Shown in pieces: positions 15,195 to 23,562 of a stretch of 24,190 nt of DNA. The translations under genes were made by a program, and so were the position numbers. This DNA comes from Bacteroidales bacterium (GTDB taxonomy: Bacteria > Bacteroidota > Bacteroidia > Bacteroidales > F082). Each line of letters starts with the position of its first letter. Within the stretch, counting starts at the first letter, position 1. The stretch lies in the NCBI GenBank assembly GCA_016281295.1, contig JAEEII010000325.1:1-24190 (forward strand), read 5' to 3'. A model generated the notes under the pieces. The model did not search any database. It had not been told where the DNA came from and saw only the letters and a program-made list of their open reading frames with translations.

Positions 15195-18100
15195 ATGAAA
15201 ATACATCTATTCATTCTTTTTGCCTTAATAATCAGCGTGAATGCTGTGGCACAACAAAAAATACAACTGCGAACAACAGACAAAGCTGAATGCTTGAAAA
15301 GCGACATGACGAGTTTGAAAGCCTCGTTTTCGTTCTCGGGCATTGAAGCTCAAGAACTGCAAAGCGAACGCGGTGTCTTCTCAACGCTCACCATGCCTAA
15401 CACCGTCATCGGAGGCAACGAGGGCGAGCCTCAGATTCCTGTCGTGAACCAACTTATCGCTGTTCCATTTGGAGCAACGCCCAGCATACGTGTGACGCAT
15501 TATTCCTCAACGGATTACAATCTCGAAGACTACGGCATCCACAGACTTTCCCCTCGTCAACCAGAGGCATGGAAAGACCAGGAGATCCCATTCATCTATA
15601 ACGAAGCCGCCTATCAAACACGTGGCCTCCGCTCCGAACCCACAGCCCGAATCAGCGTAGAAGGCACGATGCGTGGTGTGCAAGTGGGACAGATGAGCAT
15701 CGAACCCGTCAGTTACGACCCTGTCAACAACATGATTCGCGTCTTTAATGACCTTGAAGTGGAGGTTAGATTCGACGGAGCCGATACCCGTGCCACAGAA
15801 GATATGCTGGTTAAGACCTATAGCCCTTATTACTTAGGGATCTATGACCAATTGTTCAACGGCCGTGCCATCAGGGGCGTTTACGAAGACCACCCCGACC
15901 TTTGGTCAGCTCCCGTGAAAATGCTGGTCATTGCCAACCGTATGTTCGAGAACTGCATCCAGAATTGGGTGGCATGGAAGACCCTGAAGGGCATTTATGT
16001 GGATGTGAACTACACCGACGTTATCGGTACTACTACTGAGGAAATCCAAAGCTTTATCCAAGAAAAATACGCGCAAGACGCACCGACTTTCCTGATGATT
16101 ATGGGCGACCAAGCCCAAGTGGTGAATTCGGGCATCGGAACCAAGACAGGCTTCGTTACCGACCTTTACTACTCCAGCGTGGACGGAGACCAGTTCCCCG
16201 ACATGCTCCACAGCCGTCTTTCCGCTGAGACCGTTAATGAGATGACAGCCATGCTCAACAAAGGCATGGAATACGAACAATACACCATGCCCGACCCGAG
16301 CTATTTGAACAACGCACTTTTCGTTGCTGGTTATGACAATACGGGTTGGGACGTTATCGTCGGTCGTCCTACCGTTTGGTATGCCACCAATTACTATTAC
16401 AATGCCGAGCATGGCTTCACCAACGTCAATGAGTTCAGCCATGGCATCTTTGACGGCTGTTATGATTATCTGAACTCCGGCGTGGGCTTCGCCAACTATA
16501 CGGCTCACGGTAGCGAGACAGCCTGGTTAGACCCGCTGTTTTCCGTTGACGATGTCAACAACCTGACCAATGAGCACAAGTATTTCCTGGCCATGGGTAA
16601 CTGCTGCAGAACTGGAAACTGGGGCTATACTGAATCACCCTGTTACGGAGAAATGATGACCCGTGCCGAAAACAAAGGCGCCTACGCTTATATCGGCTCC
16701 TGCCCTCCAACGACCTGGTATAACGACTATTACTTTGGAGTGGGTGCCACGACCGTCAACACAAACCTCTCGACGGGCCAACTTGGCGTGATGCCGACTC
16801 AGGAACAGACCACTATGGGTAGTTATGATGCCATCTGGAGAAACGATGCCTACAACACCGTTTGTGCTATCCTTTACGCTGGCAATCTTGCAGGTAATGC
16901 TGCACGCGCCCTTGGATATAGTGTCCATTGCAACCCGCTTTATTATTGGGAAGGCTATCACGTGCTTGGCGATGGCTCCATCATGCCTTATCGCGTACAA
17001 CCCACAGCCAACAACGTGAGCCACATGCACGTCTTTCCTATAGGTTGGGAATCTTTTGAGGTGAATGCTGTCGCAGGGTCATACGTGGCCATTAGCGTGG
17101 ATGGAGAACTCATCGGCACCGCACTTGTTGATGATTCAGGCAGGGCATACGTCCCCATTACTCCAGTCCATACAAACTGCGATGTCACCATTTGCGTGAC
17201 CGCTCCTCAGCGCATTCCTTATATGACCACCATTCCTTCCTCCATCGTTGAAGGACCCTATCTTTCGGTTGATAGCTATACCCCAGCCATCGCCCATGTG
17301 GGCGACACCATTGACCTGAGCATCCATTTCAAGAACACGGGCACCGAGTCCACTGACGGCATCACTACCGTCACCTTGACTTCGGCGAATCCTGATGTCA
17401 TCATTGATGATGAAACCAGCAGCTTTGATGCATTGGCCCCCGAGACCACAACAACCGTGAGTGGCTTCCAGTTCCACATTGCTCAAGGTGTGGCCGATGG
17501 CACGGATGTGACCATTCACTATGCCGCAGTCAATGGCGACGACAGATGGGAAGGCAATATTGTTGTCACCGCCAACGAGGCGGTGTTGGCCTATCAAAAC
17601 ATGAAATGGGATGGTAGTTTTGTCCCTGGCGAAACGATCACCGTGACTGCCAAGTTCAAAAACAGAGGTCATCACCAAGCCACCAATGCTGTGGTCACGA
17701 TGAGCTCCTCCAGCAACTACATCGACATCACCAATCCTTCTGTCAATGTGGGTACTATTGCTGTTGATGAAGAGGTGATTTGCCAATTCACCGCGACCAT
17801 TTCGGAGGATTGTTCCGAGGACGAACAAATACCCGTCAACTTCACCATGACAGCTGATGGCGGACTTGAGGTGCAAGGCAATGAGACCTTGAAGAACTCC
17901 TGCAAAGTCATTTTCGAGCTTAGCGACTCCTACGGTGACGGATGGAATGGTAACAAGCTGATTGTTTCTTTTAATGACGGAAGCGAACCACAAGAACTAA
18001 CTATTGAAAAAGGTGGCGGTGCTTTCTATGAATTGGAAATAGGCCACGGTGTTCACGTTACCCTGACATGGCATTCGGCCAGCCATGCCAGTGAATGTTC

Positions 18101-20840
18101 GTTTGTGGTGAAATACGAAGGCGAGATGTTGGTCTATCAATCGAGTGGCACTCCGACTGCCGGTGTGGTCTATGAGTTCGACTGCGACTGCGCCATGGTT
18201 TACCAGACCTTTTTCGTCACCGCTGTTCCCGATGATGATACGCACGGCACGGTCACCGGTAGCGGCGAGTTCCATTATGGGACGGCTTGCACCGTAACTG
18301 CCACACCTGCCGAAGGTTATCTCTTCGCCAATTGGACTCTCAATGGCGAAGTGGTTTCCTATAATGTTTCCTATTCTTTCGATGTGGTGACCGATGTGAA
18401 TTTGGTGGCCCACTTCGTTGAAGGTGTTGAGATCGGCGACGGTGGCGATGCGACGAATGACTATCTTCCGAGCTATAGTCTTTACAAAAACGCGCTCACC
18501 GAACAGATTTACACGGTTGAGGAATTAGGCGGTGCAGGAGTCATCACCAGCATCGCTTTTTATAACGGTGGCACGACGAAGACACGTCATTATGACTTCT
18601 ATTTGAAAGCCACGTCGAAAAATGCCTTCACCGGAAACAAGGACTGGGAAGCTATTTCCGCTTCCGACAAGGTGTTTAGTGGAGAAGTCACCATGGTGGC
18701 TAATGACTGGACGGTCATCACACTGAATCCAGCGTTCCTTTATGATGGCATTTCCAATGTGGTGCTGGTGGCTGACGACCACACCATTACTGCTATTGGT
18801 TCTGGTTTGAAATGCCGTGTGTTTGATGCTCCCAGCCAAGCCATCCGGGTGTTTAGCGATAACACGGACTACGACCCGATGAATACTACGACTTATTCAG
18901 GAATCATCCAGAATGTGAAGAACCAAATCCGCATCACCAAGTCAGCTCCATCCACCGAGCCCATCAACATCACGGTGAGTGCTGATCCTGCACAAGGAGG
19001 AACTTTGACAGGAGGCGGCATATATAACTTCGGTGAGATGTGCACGGTCACAGCCACAGCCAATACAGGCTACTTTTTCCTTGGTTGGGCCGAAAATGAT
19101 GTAATAATCTCCAATGATTTGGAAATCAGTTTTGTAGCCCTTAACGACAGGGCTCTCGTGGCTACGTTCATTCAAGCCACTGAAATAGGCACAGGAGCAA
19201 CAACCAATAACTACTTGCCCAGCTACAGCTATTACAATCAAGCCATGAGTCAGCAGATATATACGCCTGATGAAATCGGCGTAGCAGGAACCATCTCCTG
19301 CATGGCTTTCTACAACCAAGGCGCGGAGAGAACCCGTAAGTATGACTTCTATCTGGCTACTACAGAGAAATCATCTTTCAGCAGCGATACCGACTGGATT
19401 ACGATGGCAGCATCCGACAAGGTGTTCAGCGGCAGCGTCACCATGGCCGCCAATGCTTGGACTTTCATCATCTTTGACACGCCGTTCGAGTATGACGGCA
19501 CTTCCAACCTCGTCCTCGTGGCTGATGACAATACGGGCAGCTCCAACAGCACACCTTACATGGCTTGTTCCGTTTATAGTACAAGCACAAGCCAAGCCAT
19601 CTACTCGTACAGCTCCATCACCAATTATAACCCGATGTCTCCTCCGACTACTTCAGGCGCCACCAGTTGGAATCCGAATGCTAATGCTATCTTATCAGTG
19701 AAGAACCACATCCTCCTGGGCATCTCGACAACGCAAACCGTTACCAAGACCATCAACGCCTATCATGACAATGGCGGCTACTATCTCATCTCCATTCCTT
19801 TCAATGAAGTCGATCCCGAAACTGTGGAGTACATGCTTGACAACAACTTCGACTTATACAAATTTGACGAGAGCCAAGAACTGGAATGGATTAACTACAA
19901 AGCCAGTCATTACAACCTCGAAGCAGGCAAGGGTTACCTTTATGCCAACAGCAATGACGTGACACTGTCCTTCACGGGAACGCCTTACAATGGCTCCGGT
20001 GAGATTGAACTGAACTATACCCCCAATGCTCATTGTGCAGGATGGAACCTCATTGGCAACCCGTATGCCAGCAATGCCACTTTGGACAAACCTTACTATA
20101 GACTAAACGATGATGGCAGCGCTTTGCGCACAGAAACCGAAAACACCGCTGTCGCTGCTATGGAAGGCGTCTTTGTCCAAACCTCAGCGGATGACCAAAC
20201 TGCCACCTTCACACCGCAAACAAACAGAGCTGGACAGCAAACTTTAGCCTATACCAACATCGTGGTTTGCAACAATAAGGGCAACATGTTGGACAACGCC
20301 ATCATTCGTTTCGACGGTGGCGCAACACTTGGCAAGTTCCAATTGAACGCCAATAGCACCAAGGTGTATTTTGCTCAAGAAGGCAAAAACTACGCCATTA
20401 TTGACGCGGACACCGCAGACGAAATTCCTGTCAGTTTCAAGGCCAAGAAGAATGGCAGCTACACATTGAGCTTCACTCACGAAAAAGTCTCGTTGAACTA
20501 CCTGCATCTTATCGACAACCTCACAGGTGCCGATATTGACTTGCTACAAAACCCGAGCTATAGCTTCAATGCCAAAACGACCGACCATGCCAATCGATTT
20601 AAGCTGGTGTTCGGCACTGGGCAAAATGACGACCACTTCGCATTCATGAGCAACGGTGAAATCATGATCAACGGCACGGGCACCATTCAAATCATCGATG
20701 TCCTTGGAAGGACTGTGTTCACCCAGAAACTGTCAACACGCAACTCACAATTGTCAACACTCAACTTCACTCCTGGTGAGTATGTGCTCCGCCTCATCAA
20801 CGGTGACACAGTGAGAGTTCAGAAGATTGTGATAAAGTGA
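15195..20840 (+). CDS. Secreted gingipain-like cysteine protease (peptidase C25, Kgp-like) with type IX sorting domain
   Basis: An 1881-residue exported protease. Residues 1-19 are a signal peptide (cut likely at NAVA-QQ), about 20-227 a C25 propeptide, ending at an Arg (RAIR-GVYED) where Kgp is cut after Arg228. The catalytic domain follows to about 600, with H438 (NYTAHGSETAW), C471 in LAMGNCCRTG and D381 aligning with Kgp His444, Cys477 and Asp388; T436 and D511 (NDYYF) align with the two residues tied to lysine specificity. An Ig-like domain (about 605-690) matches the one in Kgp. Instead of Kgp haemagglutinin modules come CARDB-like domains, a YGDGWNG domain and two copies of a 250-residue unit. 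Residues about 1815-1881 form a type IX sorting domain (DVLGRTVF, GEYVLRLI). Likely cell-surface or secreted; lysine preference is inferred from remembered Kgp data. Confidence 0.93.
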   Translation: MKIHLFILFALIISVNAVAQQKIQLRTTDKAECLKSDMTSLKASFSFSGIEAQELQSERGVFSTLTMPNTVIGGNEGEPQIPVVNQLIAVPFGATPSIRVTHYSSTDYNLEDYGIHRLSPRQPEAWKDQEIPFIYNEAAYQTRGLRSEPTARISVEGTMRGVQVGQMSIEPVSYDPVNNMIRVFNDLEVEVRFDGADTRATEDMLVKTYSPYYLGIYDQLFNGRAIRGVYEDHPDLWSAPVKMLVIANRMFENCIQNWVAWKTLKGIYVDVNYTDVIGTTTEEIQSFIQEKYAQDAPTFLMIMGDQAQVVNSGIGTKTGFVTDLYYSSVDGDQFPDMLHSRLSAETVNEMTAMLNKGMEYEQYTMPDPSYLNNALFVAGYDNTGWDVIVGRPTVWYATNYYYNAEHGFTNVNEFSHGIFDGCYDYLNSGVGFANYTAHGSETAWLDPLFSVDDVNNLTNEHKYFLAMGNCCRTGNWGYTESPCYGEMMTRAENKGAYAYIGSCPPTTWYNDYYFGVGATTVNTNLSTGQLGVMPTQEQTTMGSYDAIWRNDAYNTVCAILYAGNLAGNAARALGYSVHCNPLYYWEGYHVLGDGSIMPYRVQPTANNVSHMHVFPIGWESFEVNAVAGSYVAISVDGELIGTALVDDSGRAYVPITPVHTNCDVTICVTAPQRIPYMTTIPSSIVEGPYLSVDSYTPAIAHVGDTIDLSIHFKNTGTESTDGITTVTLTSANPDVIIDDETSSFDALAPETTTTVSGFQFHIAQGVADGTDVTIHYAAVNGDDRWEGNIVVTANEAVLAYQNMKWDGSFVPGETITVTAKFKNRGHHQATNAVVTMSSSSNYIDITNPSVNVGTIAVDEEVICQFTATISEDCSEDEQIPVNFTMTADGGLEVQGNETLKNSCKVIFELSDSYGDGWNGNKLIVSFNDGSEPQELTIEKGGGAFYELEIGHGVHVTLTWHSASHASECSFVVKYEGEMLVYQSSGTPTAGVVYEFDCDCAMVYQTFFVTAVPDDDTHGTVTGSGEFHYGTACTVTATPAEGYLFANWTLNGEVVSYNVSYSFDVVTDVNLVAHFVEGVEIGDGGDATNDYLPSYSLYKNALTEQIYTVEELGGAGVITSIAFYNGGTTKTRHYDFYLKATSKNAFTGNKDWEAISASDKVFSGEVTMVANDWTVITLNPAFLYDGISNVVLVADDHTITAIGSGLKCRVFDAPSQAIRVFSDNTDYDPMNTTTYSGIIQNVKNQIRITKSAPSTEPINITVSADPAQGGTLTGGGIYNFGEMCTVTATANTGYFFLGWAENDVIISNDLEISFVALNDRALVATFIQATEIGTGATTNNYLPSYSYYNQAMSQQIYTPDEIGVAGTISCMAFYNQGAERTRKYDFYLATTEKSSFSSDTDWITMAASDKVFSGSVTMAANAWTFIIFDTPFEYDGTSNLVLVADDNTGSSNSTPYMACSVYSTSTSQAIYSYSSITNYNPMSPPTTSGATSWNPNANAILSVKNHILLGISTTQTVTKTINAYHDNGGYYLISIPFNEVDPETVEYMLDNNFDLYKFDESQELEWINYKASHYNLEAGKGYLYANSNDVTLSFTGTPYNGSGEIELNYTPNAHCAGWNLIGNPYASNATLDKPYYRLNDDGSALRTETENTAVAAMEGVFVQTSADDQTATFTPQTNRAGQQTLAYTNIVVCNNKGNMLDNAIIRFDGGATLGKFQLNANSTKVYFAQEGKNYAIIDADTADEIPVSFKAKKNGSYTLSFTHEKVSLNYLHLIDNLTGADIDLLQNPSYSFNAKTTDHANRFKLVFGTGQNDDHFAFMSNGEIMINGTGTIQIIDVLGRTVFTQKLSTRNSQLSTLNFTPGEYVLRLINGDTVRVQKIVIK
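18200..19733 (+). repeat. Tandem duplication of a 250-residue module within the protease
   Basis: Two consecutive units (protein about 1003-1251 and 1255-1512) share the same order of motifs: a VTATPAEGY / VTATANTGY segment of the divergent InlB-like repeat type, then EIG, NDYLPSYS / NNYLPSYS, QIYT, YDFYL, SASDKVFSG / AASDKVFSG, a TMVANDW / TMAANAW strand, NVVLVADD / NLVLVADD, SQAI and VKNQI / VKNHI. The units look like a lectin- or adhesin-type beta domain preceded by a small beta repeat. Confidence 0.85.
20731..20768 (+). repeat. 21-base repeat in the sorting domain
   Basis: TGTCAACAC occurs at 20731-20739 and 20752-20760, each followed by a CAACT, giving a 21-base unit that encodes LSTRNSQ then LSTLNFT. 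It sits between the two motifs of the type IX sorting domain. CAACT-type repeats of this kind appear repeatedly in Bacteroidales genomes (remembered). Confidence 0.6.
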
Positions 20841-20909
20841 TTCTTAATTTTTCAAGTAATTGCACCTATAACTCTTAAAAGTTTTTTTCAAGTTATTTTT
20901 TTAGAGCAC

Positions 20910-20931
20910 CAAACATCTAATAAGGTGTTTG
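20910..20931 (+). other. Inverted repeat upstream of the second secreted protein gene
   Basis: CAAACATC, a loop TAATAA and GGTGTTTG form an 8-base-pair stem (one T-G pair). No T run follows, so it is not a normal terminator; it may be a 5' leader hairpin or operator. No exact TAnnTTTG site is seen in this 111-base gap. Confidence 0.35.
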
Positions 20932-20951
20932 TATGTAAAAAAATAATAACT

Positions 20952-21821
20952 ATGAGAAAAACTTTACTTTTGACCGCGTGTTTCTTCGCTTTCTTAGGCG
21001 TTGTTAATGCACAAAACGAAATCATGATGACCGTTAACTCGGAATCATCTGTAGCGTATTCTTTAACTCAAAAGCCAACCATCCTATCGTATGCTCCGAC
21101 TTCGGTGACCCCAGTTGGAAACGCTGGCTTTGGTGGACTGGCATTCTATTGGGGTTACATGTTTCCTGCTTCCATGGTTGAGGAATATGCCGGAAAGTAC
21201 ATCACTCAAGTCGCCTATTTGGAGGGCGGCGGTGAGGATTTTGCTGGCACCTACTCCATCAACATCTGGCTCGGAGGCAACATGAGCCCTGAAAAACTGG
21301 TTTGCACACAAGAGTTCACCGTGACCTCAGGCACCGGGACCGTGATGACCATGGCGCTTGAAAATCCCGTTCGTATTGACGGAGACCAGAATATTTGGGT
21401 GATGCTGTTTCAAGACGGCTCAGTTCAGGGACCCGCTTTCGTAATGGAAGATATGGGCGATGCCAACAGCCGTTGGGTGGGTTTGCCTAACTATAACATG
21501 TGGCTGGATGTCAACCAAGCACAAGGTGGCAGTGGCTACAGCTTCATTCTCTGGGCTTTTGTGGATGACTATGATATGATTGGTGAAAAGAACAACGACG
21601 TGACCGTTTTTCCTAACCCTACACAAAACAAAGTGAATGTCGTGGCTCCTGGCATAAATCATGTCACCGTGATGAACACCCTCGGACAAATGCTGTATGA
21701 TGCCGCCACAGCATGCAATTCACTTGTTTTGGACCTGTCGCAATACGAAACAGGAATATATATGGTACGTGTCTCAACAGAAAAAGGCGACTTCGTGAAA
21801 CGCGTCTATGTGGTGAGATGA
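20952..21821 (+). CDS. Secreted protein with type IX sorting domain, function unknown
   Basis: A 289-residue protein. ATG 20952 is preferred to the in-frame GTG 20925 because it starts a clean signal peptide (MRKTLLLTACFFAFLGVVNA, cut before QN). The middle (about 25-215) is a beta-rich domain with IWVMLFQDGS and LWAFVDDYD segments, like the small exported beta-sandwich domains that Bacteroidales surface proteins often carry, and no catalytic motif that I recognise. The last 75 residues are a typical type IX sorting domain (VFPNPTQNKVNV, MNTLGQML, GIYMVRV, KRVYVVR). The gene is 111 bases downstream of the protease and is followed by a strong terminator, so it may be co-transcribed with it or have its own promoter. 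Confidence 0.88.
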   Translation: MRKTLLLTACFFAFLGVVNAQNEIMMTVNSESSVAYSLTQKPTILSYAPTSVTPVGNAGFGGLAFYWGYMFPASMVEEYAGKYITQVAYLEGGGEDFAGTYSINIWLGGNMSPEKLVCTQEFTVTSGTGTVMTMALENPVRIDGDQNIWVMLFQDGSVQGPAFVMEDMGDANSRWVGLPNYNMWLDVNQAQGGSGYSFILWAFVDDYDMIGEKNNDVTVFPNPTQNKVNVVAPGINHVTVMNTLGQMLYDAATACNSLVLDLSQYETGIYMVRVSTEKGDFVKRVYVVR

Positions 21822-21873
21822 TTTATAAAAGGTTTAAGCTCAGTTAATATTTCAGAACAGTTTTTTTTATTTT

Positions 21874-21911
21874 AAAAAGGTGTAATCCATGGAGGTTACA
21901 CCTTTTTTTTT
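21874..21911 (+). terminator. Rho-independent terminator
   Basis: AAAAAGGTGTAA pairs with TTACACCTTTTT (12 base pairs) around a 10-base loop TCCATGGAGG, followed by more T residues (T9 in all). It lies 52 bases after the second secreted protein gene and separates it from the rhodanese gene. The A run on the left could make it work in both directions. Confidence 0.9.
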
Positions 21912-21943
21912 GTTTTTCTGCATCAATCTTTTTTCTACTTTTG
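21909..21943 (+). promoter_or_regulatory. Promoter of the rhodanese-hydrolase gene
   Basis: TACTTTTG at 21936-21943 matches TAnnTTTG exactly. TTTG at 21909-21912 (in the terminator T tract) is a possible -33 element with a 23-base spacer. Transcription would start near 21950, about 14 bases before ATG 21964. Confidence 0.55.
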
Positions 21944-21963
21944 CCTAACTAAAACACGACACC

Positions 21964-23022
21964 ATGACAAAAATCATCACCAGCTTACTCGCCTTGTTAG
22001 GGCTGGCCTCTGCATGCAGCCAACAAGGTTTTGAAAACAAAGATGTCAAAAGCTTCGCAGCACAATTGTCCGATCCTGAAATCACGCTGCTCGACGTACG
22101 AACCGCCGAGGAGTTCACCGAAGGCCATATCCAAAACGCGCTCAACATCGATGTGAGACAGGAGGGCTTTATCGAAAAAGCCAAATCGACCCTTCCCGTC
22201 GGAAAAACGGTAGCCGTATATTGCAAAGGTGGAAAACGCTCTGCCAACGCCGCTGGAATGCTTGCCAAGGAAGGCTTCAAGGTCTTGAATCTCGCAGGCG
22301 GCATCACTGCCTGGAAAGATGCCGGAATGCCCGTCACCATCCCTGACCTCTACGAGACCGACACCTTCACTACCAAAAACGGGAAAACCGCCAAGATCCA
22401 CGCTCTCGTCCACTCCTCCATGCGTATCGAATTCGACAACAAAGAGATCATGGTTGACCCTGTGACTAAACTGGGAGAGAAAACCATCAACTATGACGCA
22501 ATGCCCAAAGCCGATTTAATACTCGTCACCCATGAGCATTTCGACCATCTCGACACCAACGCCATCAAGCTTCTGACTGACGGCAACACCCAACTGATCA
22601 CCAACCAACGCTGCGCCGACATCCTCGGCTATGGCACCGTGATGGCCAATGGCGACATCCGCCAACTGGCTGATGACCTCACCGTGGAGGCTGTCCCTGC
22701 TTACAACATTTCCGAGGGGCATCAGCAGTTCCACCCCAAAGGAAGGGACAACGGATTCATCCTCACGCTTGATGGATTAAGGATCTATATCGCCGGCGAC
22801 ACTGAAGACGTCCCTGAAATGGCTGATCTCCATGACATCGACATTGCCTTCCTGCCCTGCAACCAACCCTACACCATGACAGTCGATCAACTCGTCCACG
22901 CAGCCAAGACAATCAAGCCCCAAGTACTGTTCCCCTATCATTACAGCCAGACAGATGTGAGTGTAATCCCTACCTTATTAAAAGATGAAGGGATCGATGT
23001 TAGAATAAGGCATTATGAATAA
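21964..23022 (+). CDS. Probable lipoprotein fusing rhodanese and metallo-beta-lactamase-fold hydrolase
   Basis: A 352-residue protein. The N-terminus has a hydrophobic signal ending GLASAC (C18), a slightly relaxed lipobox, so it is probably lipid-anchored. Residues about 27-125 are a rhodanese domain (LLDVRTAEEF, GHIQNALNID) with active-site C87 in VYCKGGKRS, which would carry a sulfane sulfur. Residues about 140-352 are an MBL-fold hydrolase of the UlaG-like type: H190, H192, D194 and H195 in THEHFDHLD, D279 in IAGDTED and H326 in PYHYSQ are likely metal ligands; H253 may also contribute. The order, rhodanese first, is the reverse of the ETHE1-rhodanese persulfide dioxygenases. It lies alone after a terminator with its own promoter and faces the next gene. 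Confidence 0.88.
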   Translation: MTKIITSLLALLGLASACSQQGFENKDVKSFAAQLSDPEITLLDVRTAEEFTEGHIQNALNIDVRQEGFIEKAKSTLPVGKTVAVYCKGGKRSANAAGMLAKEGFKVLNLAGGITAWKDAGMPVTIPDLYETDTFTTKNGKTAKIHALVHSSMRIEFDNKEIMVDPVTKLGEKTINYDAMPKADLILVTHEHFDHLDTNAIKLLTDGNTQLITNQRCADILGYGTVMANGDIRQLADDLTVEAVPAYNISEGHQQFHPKGRDNGFILTLDGLRIYIAGDTEDVPEMADLHDIDIAFLPCNQPYTMTVDQLVHAAKTIKPQVLFPYHYSQTDVSVIPTLLKDEGIDVRIRHYE

Positions 23023-23049
23023 GACAATGCAGTCCTTGCAAGGGTAAAT

Positions 23050-23553
23050 TCATGGTTTCTCCAACCCCGTTCTGATAAAATGCCCCTCTTGAACAGCAGC
23101 AAATGTTGCGACAACGGCTACGACTGCCATCGGAATGGAATATTCTAGAAAAAATGTTATAGGAACTCCAACAAAAAGCAGAACCCCCGTTATTTTATTT
23201 GCAATGGTGTGAGGAAAAACGCATTTCTTGCACATCACTAACGCAGAGATTTGATTTATGGCCTTGATGGCGACAATCACTCCGCCCCAAATCCATAGCC
23301 ATTTTGGAAATGCCAAAGCAGGTATCAATTGAAAGCAGCAACAAACCACAAAAACCAAATCCGCCCAACTGTCTAACAGGGCACCCGTCTTGCTTTCGCA
23401 TCCCAGTTTTCGGGCGAGATAGCCATCTGCCATATCGCTAAGGCCACAAACGCAATAGATGACCCAAAAAACACAACGCTCGACTCCGAAAAACAGAAGG
23501 CAAACAGCTCCCATAAAACGAAGTGCCGATATAGCATTTGGCAGGGATTTCAT
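23050..23553 (-). CDS. CDP-alcohol phosphatidyltransferase family membrane enzyme
   Basis: A 167-residue integral membrane protein that would transfer a phosphatidyl group from a CDP-diacylglycerol-type donor to an alcohol. It has the full family signature D-x2-D-G-x2-A-R-x8-G-x3-D-x3-D: SDMADGYLARKLGCESKTGA followed by LLDSWAD (the last Asp pair). Several hydrophobic helices surround it. The start MKSLPNAISALRF (ATG 23553) resembles the NxPNxISxxRxx start of PgsA-like enzymes; the frame also has a TTG at 23559. The size is that of short PgsA- or PssA-type proteins, so the alcohol substrate (glycerol-phosphate, serine or inositol) cannot be assigned. It follows the oxidase-family gene by 9 bases, probably one operon, and is convergent with the rhodanese gene with 27 bases between them. 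Confidence 0.88.
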   Translation of the reverse strand: MKSLPNAISALRFMGAVCLLFFGVERCVFWVIYCVCGLSDMADGYLARKLGCESKTGALLDSWADLVFVVCCCFQLIPALAFPKWLWIWGGVIVAIKAINQISALVMCKKCVFPHTIANKITGVLLFVGVPITFFLEYSIPMAVVAVVATFAAVQEGHFIRTGLEKP

Positions 23554-23562
23554 CAACAAACT

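Noticed and set aside
15906..16508. 200-residue open frame antisense to the protease
   Set aside because: It mirrors a strongly supported coding region, has no leader or promoter, and its sequence is explained by codon bias of the sense gene.
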